From Streptomyces sp. S4.7 (GTDB lineage: Bacteria > Actinomycetota > Actinomycetes > Streptomycetales > Streptomycetaceae): a DNA stretch of 64,000 bases. Positions 62,571-64,000 of the stretch are shown one piece after another. Position numbers and translations under genes: made by a program. Within the stretch, counting starts at the first letter, position 1. Every line of letters begins with the position of its first letter. The DNA is taken from positions 2,108,001-2,172,000 of the forward strand of contig NZ_CP048397.1 of NCBI RefSeq assembly GCF_010384365.1, in the 5' to 3' direction. A model generated the notes under the pieces. It was not told the origin of the DNA. It searched no databases and worked only from the letters and a program-made list of their open reading frames with translations.

Positions 62571-64000
62571 TCAGGCCCCGGTGCCGACCGGTTCCCGCTC
62601 GCGGTCGCCGGGTCCGTCCTGGCCGCCCGGTCCGCTCCGTCCACCCTGTCCACCCTGTCCGCCCTGTCCGCCCTGTCCGCCGCCGGACCGTGGCGCGGCC
62701 GGCGGCTTGGACAGCGCTCCGGGCCACCAGAGCGTGCGGCCGAGCAGCACGCTCGCGCTCGTCACCAGGTACGTACGGACGAGGAAGGTGTCCAGCAGGA
62801 CGCCCACGGCCACCAGGAGGCCCATCTCCACGAGCATCACCAGCGGCAGGCCGGCCAGGACACCGAACGTCGCGGCGAGCACGACGCCGGCCGAGGCGAT
62901 CACACCGCCCGTGGTGCGCAGCGCCGTCAGCGCGGCTGCCTCGGGCTCCGCGCCCTTCAGTGCCTCCTCCCGCATCCGGTGCATCAGGAAGATGCCGTAG
63001 TCGACGCCGAGCGCGACGAGGAAGACGAACGAGAGCAGCGCGAGCCCCGGATCCATCCCGGTGAAGCCGAGCAGTGGCCCGAAGACCAGACCGCCGATGC
63101 CCATCGACGCGCCCCAGACGACCACGACGGCGAACACCAGCATCAGGGGTGCGACGAGGCTGCGCAGCAGGGCGATCAGGATCAGCAGGACGGCGACGAC
63201 GACCAATGGGATGACGTAGAGCCGGTCCCTGGCGTTGGTGTCGGCGAGGTCGATCTGCTGGGCACTGGGTCCGCCGACGTACGTCTCGTCGTCGAGGGCG
63301 GACCGCAGCCGTTCGATGGTGGCGGTCTCCCCCGCCGACTCCGGCGCGTCCTTGGCGTAGACGGTGATCTCGGTCCAGCCGCCGCCGCTGCGGCCCTGTT
63401 CGGCCTCGGCGACTCCGGAGACGGAGCGGGCGGTGTCGAGCGCCACGTCGGCCCTGCCGTCGGGCGCCATGATGCTGATGGGCTGCGCGCTCTGCTCCGG
63501 GAAGGCGTCCGCCAGACGCGCCATGCCGACGACCGACTCGGGCTTGTCGATGAAGCCGTCCTCCTGCTTGAGCGCGCCGGGCAGGTTCAGTATGCCGAGT
63601 GCGAGGACACCGAGCACCACGAGACCGGTGGCGAGCACGGCGACCGGCTTGCGGGCGGCCGAGGTGCCCATGGCGGCGAAGAAGGACCGGCGCTGCTTGC
63701 CCTCGCTGCCGTGGACGGGGATCAGCGGCCAGAAGACGCGGCGGCCGAGCAGCACCAGGAGGGCGGGGAGCAGCGTGAGCATCGCGATGAGCGCGCAGAC
63801 GACGCCGATGGCGGCGATCGGGCCCATGCCGCTGCTGCTGTTGAGGTCGGCGGCCATGAGGCACAGCAGACCGGCGGCGACGGTGCCGGAGGAGGCGAGG
63901 ACGGCGGGACCGCAGCTGCGCAGCGCGATGCGCATGGCGTCGTACGGCTGGGGTTCGCGGCGCAGCTCCTCGCGGTAGCGGGCGACGAGCAGCAGCGCGT
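62571..64000 (-). CDS. MMPL-family (RND-type) transporter, N-terminus outside window
   Basis: At least 475 residues, continuing past the window edge. Two membrane bundles are visible around an extracytoplasmic loop: SSGMGPIAAIGVVCALIAML, LVVVAVLLILIALLRSLVAP, FVFLVALGVDYGIFLMHRMR (the GxDY proton-relay motif) and GGVIASAGVVLAATFGVLAG. The C-terminus is a Gly/Gln-rich disordered tail. MMPL proteins export lipids or hydrophobic compounds by proton motive force. It lies 112 bases upstream of the histidine kinase on the same strand, suggesting a shared operon. Confidence 0.9.
   Translation of the reverse strand, partial: ALLLVARYREELRREPQPYDAMRIALRSCGPAVLASSGTVAAGLLCLMAADLNSSSGMGPIAAIGVVCALIAMLTLLPALLVLLGRRVFWPLIPVHGSEGKQRRSFFAAMGTSAARKPVAVLATGLVVLGVLALGILNLPGALKQEDGFIDKPESVVGMARLADAFPEQSAQPISIMAPDGRADVALDTARSVSGVAEAEQGRSGGGWTEITVYAKDAPESAGETATIERLRSALDDETYVGGPSAQQIDLADTNARDRLYVIPLVVVAVLLILIALLRSLVAPLMLVFAVVVVWGASMGIGGLVFGPLLGFTGMDPGLALLSFVFLVALGVDYGIFLMHRMREEALKGAEPEAAALTALRTTGGVIASAGVVLAATFGVLAGLPLVMLVEMGLLVAVGVLLDTFLVRTYLVTSASVLLGRTLWWPGALSKPPAAPRSGGGQGGQGGQGGQGGRSGPGGQDGPGDREREPVGTGA
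62641..62676. repeat. Nonamer tandem repeat in the MMPL C-terminal tail
   Basis: Four tandem nine-base units CCRCCCTGT encode Gly-Gly-Gln repeats on the minus strand. Copy changes keep the frame. Confidence 0.9.

Overview
The window is high-GC actinobacterial chromosome, almost certainly Streptomyces. The evidence is strong third-position G/C bias, GTG starts, AGGAGG-type ribosome sites, an Hrd-type sigma factor next to dnaG, a class F sortase, DUF2637 and DUF6243-type proteins, and SpoIIE/HATPase regulators. From memory, the core order (hrdA-like sigma, dnaG, dgt, nasA, nirBD, ppdK, dus, glyS, znuA-znuC-znuB-zur, uppS, recO) resembles the S. coelicolor core chromosome. I could not check this against a database.

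Layout. 1-7213: a secreted PQQ/sorbosone-type sugar dehydrogenase cut by the window edge, a class I methyltransferase, an ATP-grasp protein, and a molybdate uptake operon made of a MerR-HTH/Mop regulator, ModA and a fused ModB-ModC. 7500-10850: an IS110-type element split by an IS3-family element, followed by a frameshifted molybdopterin-oxidoreductase remnant. 11042-14612: an acetyltransferase, an alpha/beta hydrolase, and a PAS/GAF/SpoIIE-like/HATPase regulator broken by a frameshift. 14743-18250: an island with a DUF2637 (SpdB-like) membrane protein, two coupled small genes, a divergent small gene, palindromic operators and a degenerate tyrosine-recombinase-like protein. It abuts three tRNA genes (CAT anticodon and two Asn/GTT).

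18923-31994: a small membrane-associated protein, xylulokinase, a heterodimeric ABC exporter, the sigma factor, DnaG, a ferredoxin-reductase-like flavoprotein, Dgt and a sirohydrochlorin chelatase. 32166-46490: a SanA/YdcF protein, assimilatory nitrate reductase NasA, a decayed CocE hydrolase, CutA, a flavin reductase and SoxR pair, an aminotransferase IV, a sortase locus, a TauE exporter, the nitrite reductase operon (FAD reductase, NirB, NirD), a PhoX remnant and an ArsR-like regulator. 46898-64000: PpdK, Dus, an MFS exporter, small proteins, GlyS, the zinc uptake operon with Zur, RecO-UppS, a two-component system and a truncated MMPL transporter.

Functional links. Molybdate uptake, sirohydrochlorin ferrochelatase, NasA and NirBD together supply the metals, siroheme and enzymes for nitrate-to-ammonium assimilation. 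nasA and the nir operon share a GTAACACC element at exactly the same distance from their start codons, which suggests shared (GlnR-like) control. ZnuACB with Zur, and SoxR with the divergent flavin reductase, are self-contained regulatory circuits. Several genes are visibly decaying: the Mo-oxidoreductase, CocE, PhoX, the SpoIIE-like regulator and the IS110 transposase.
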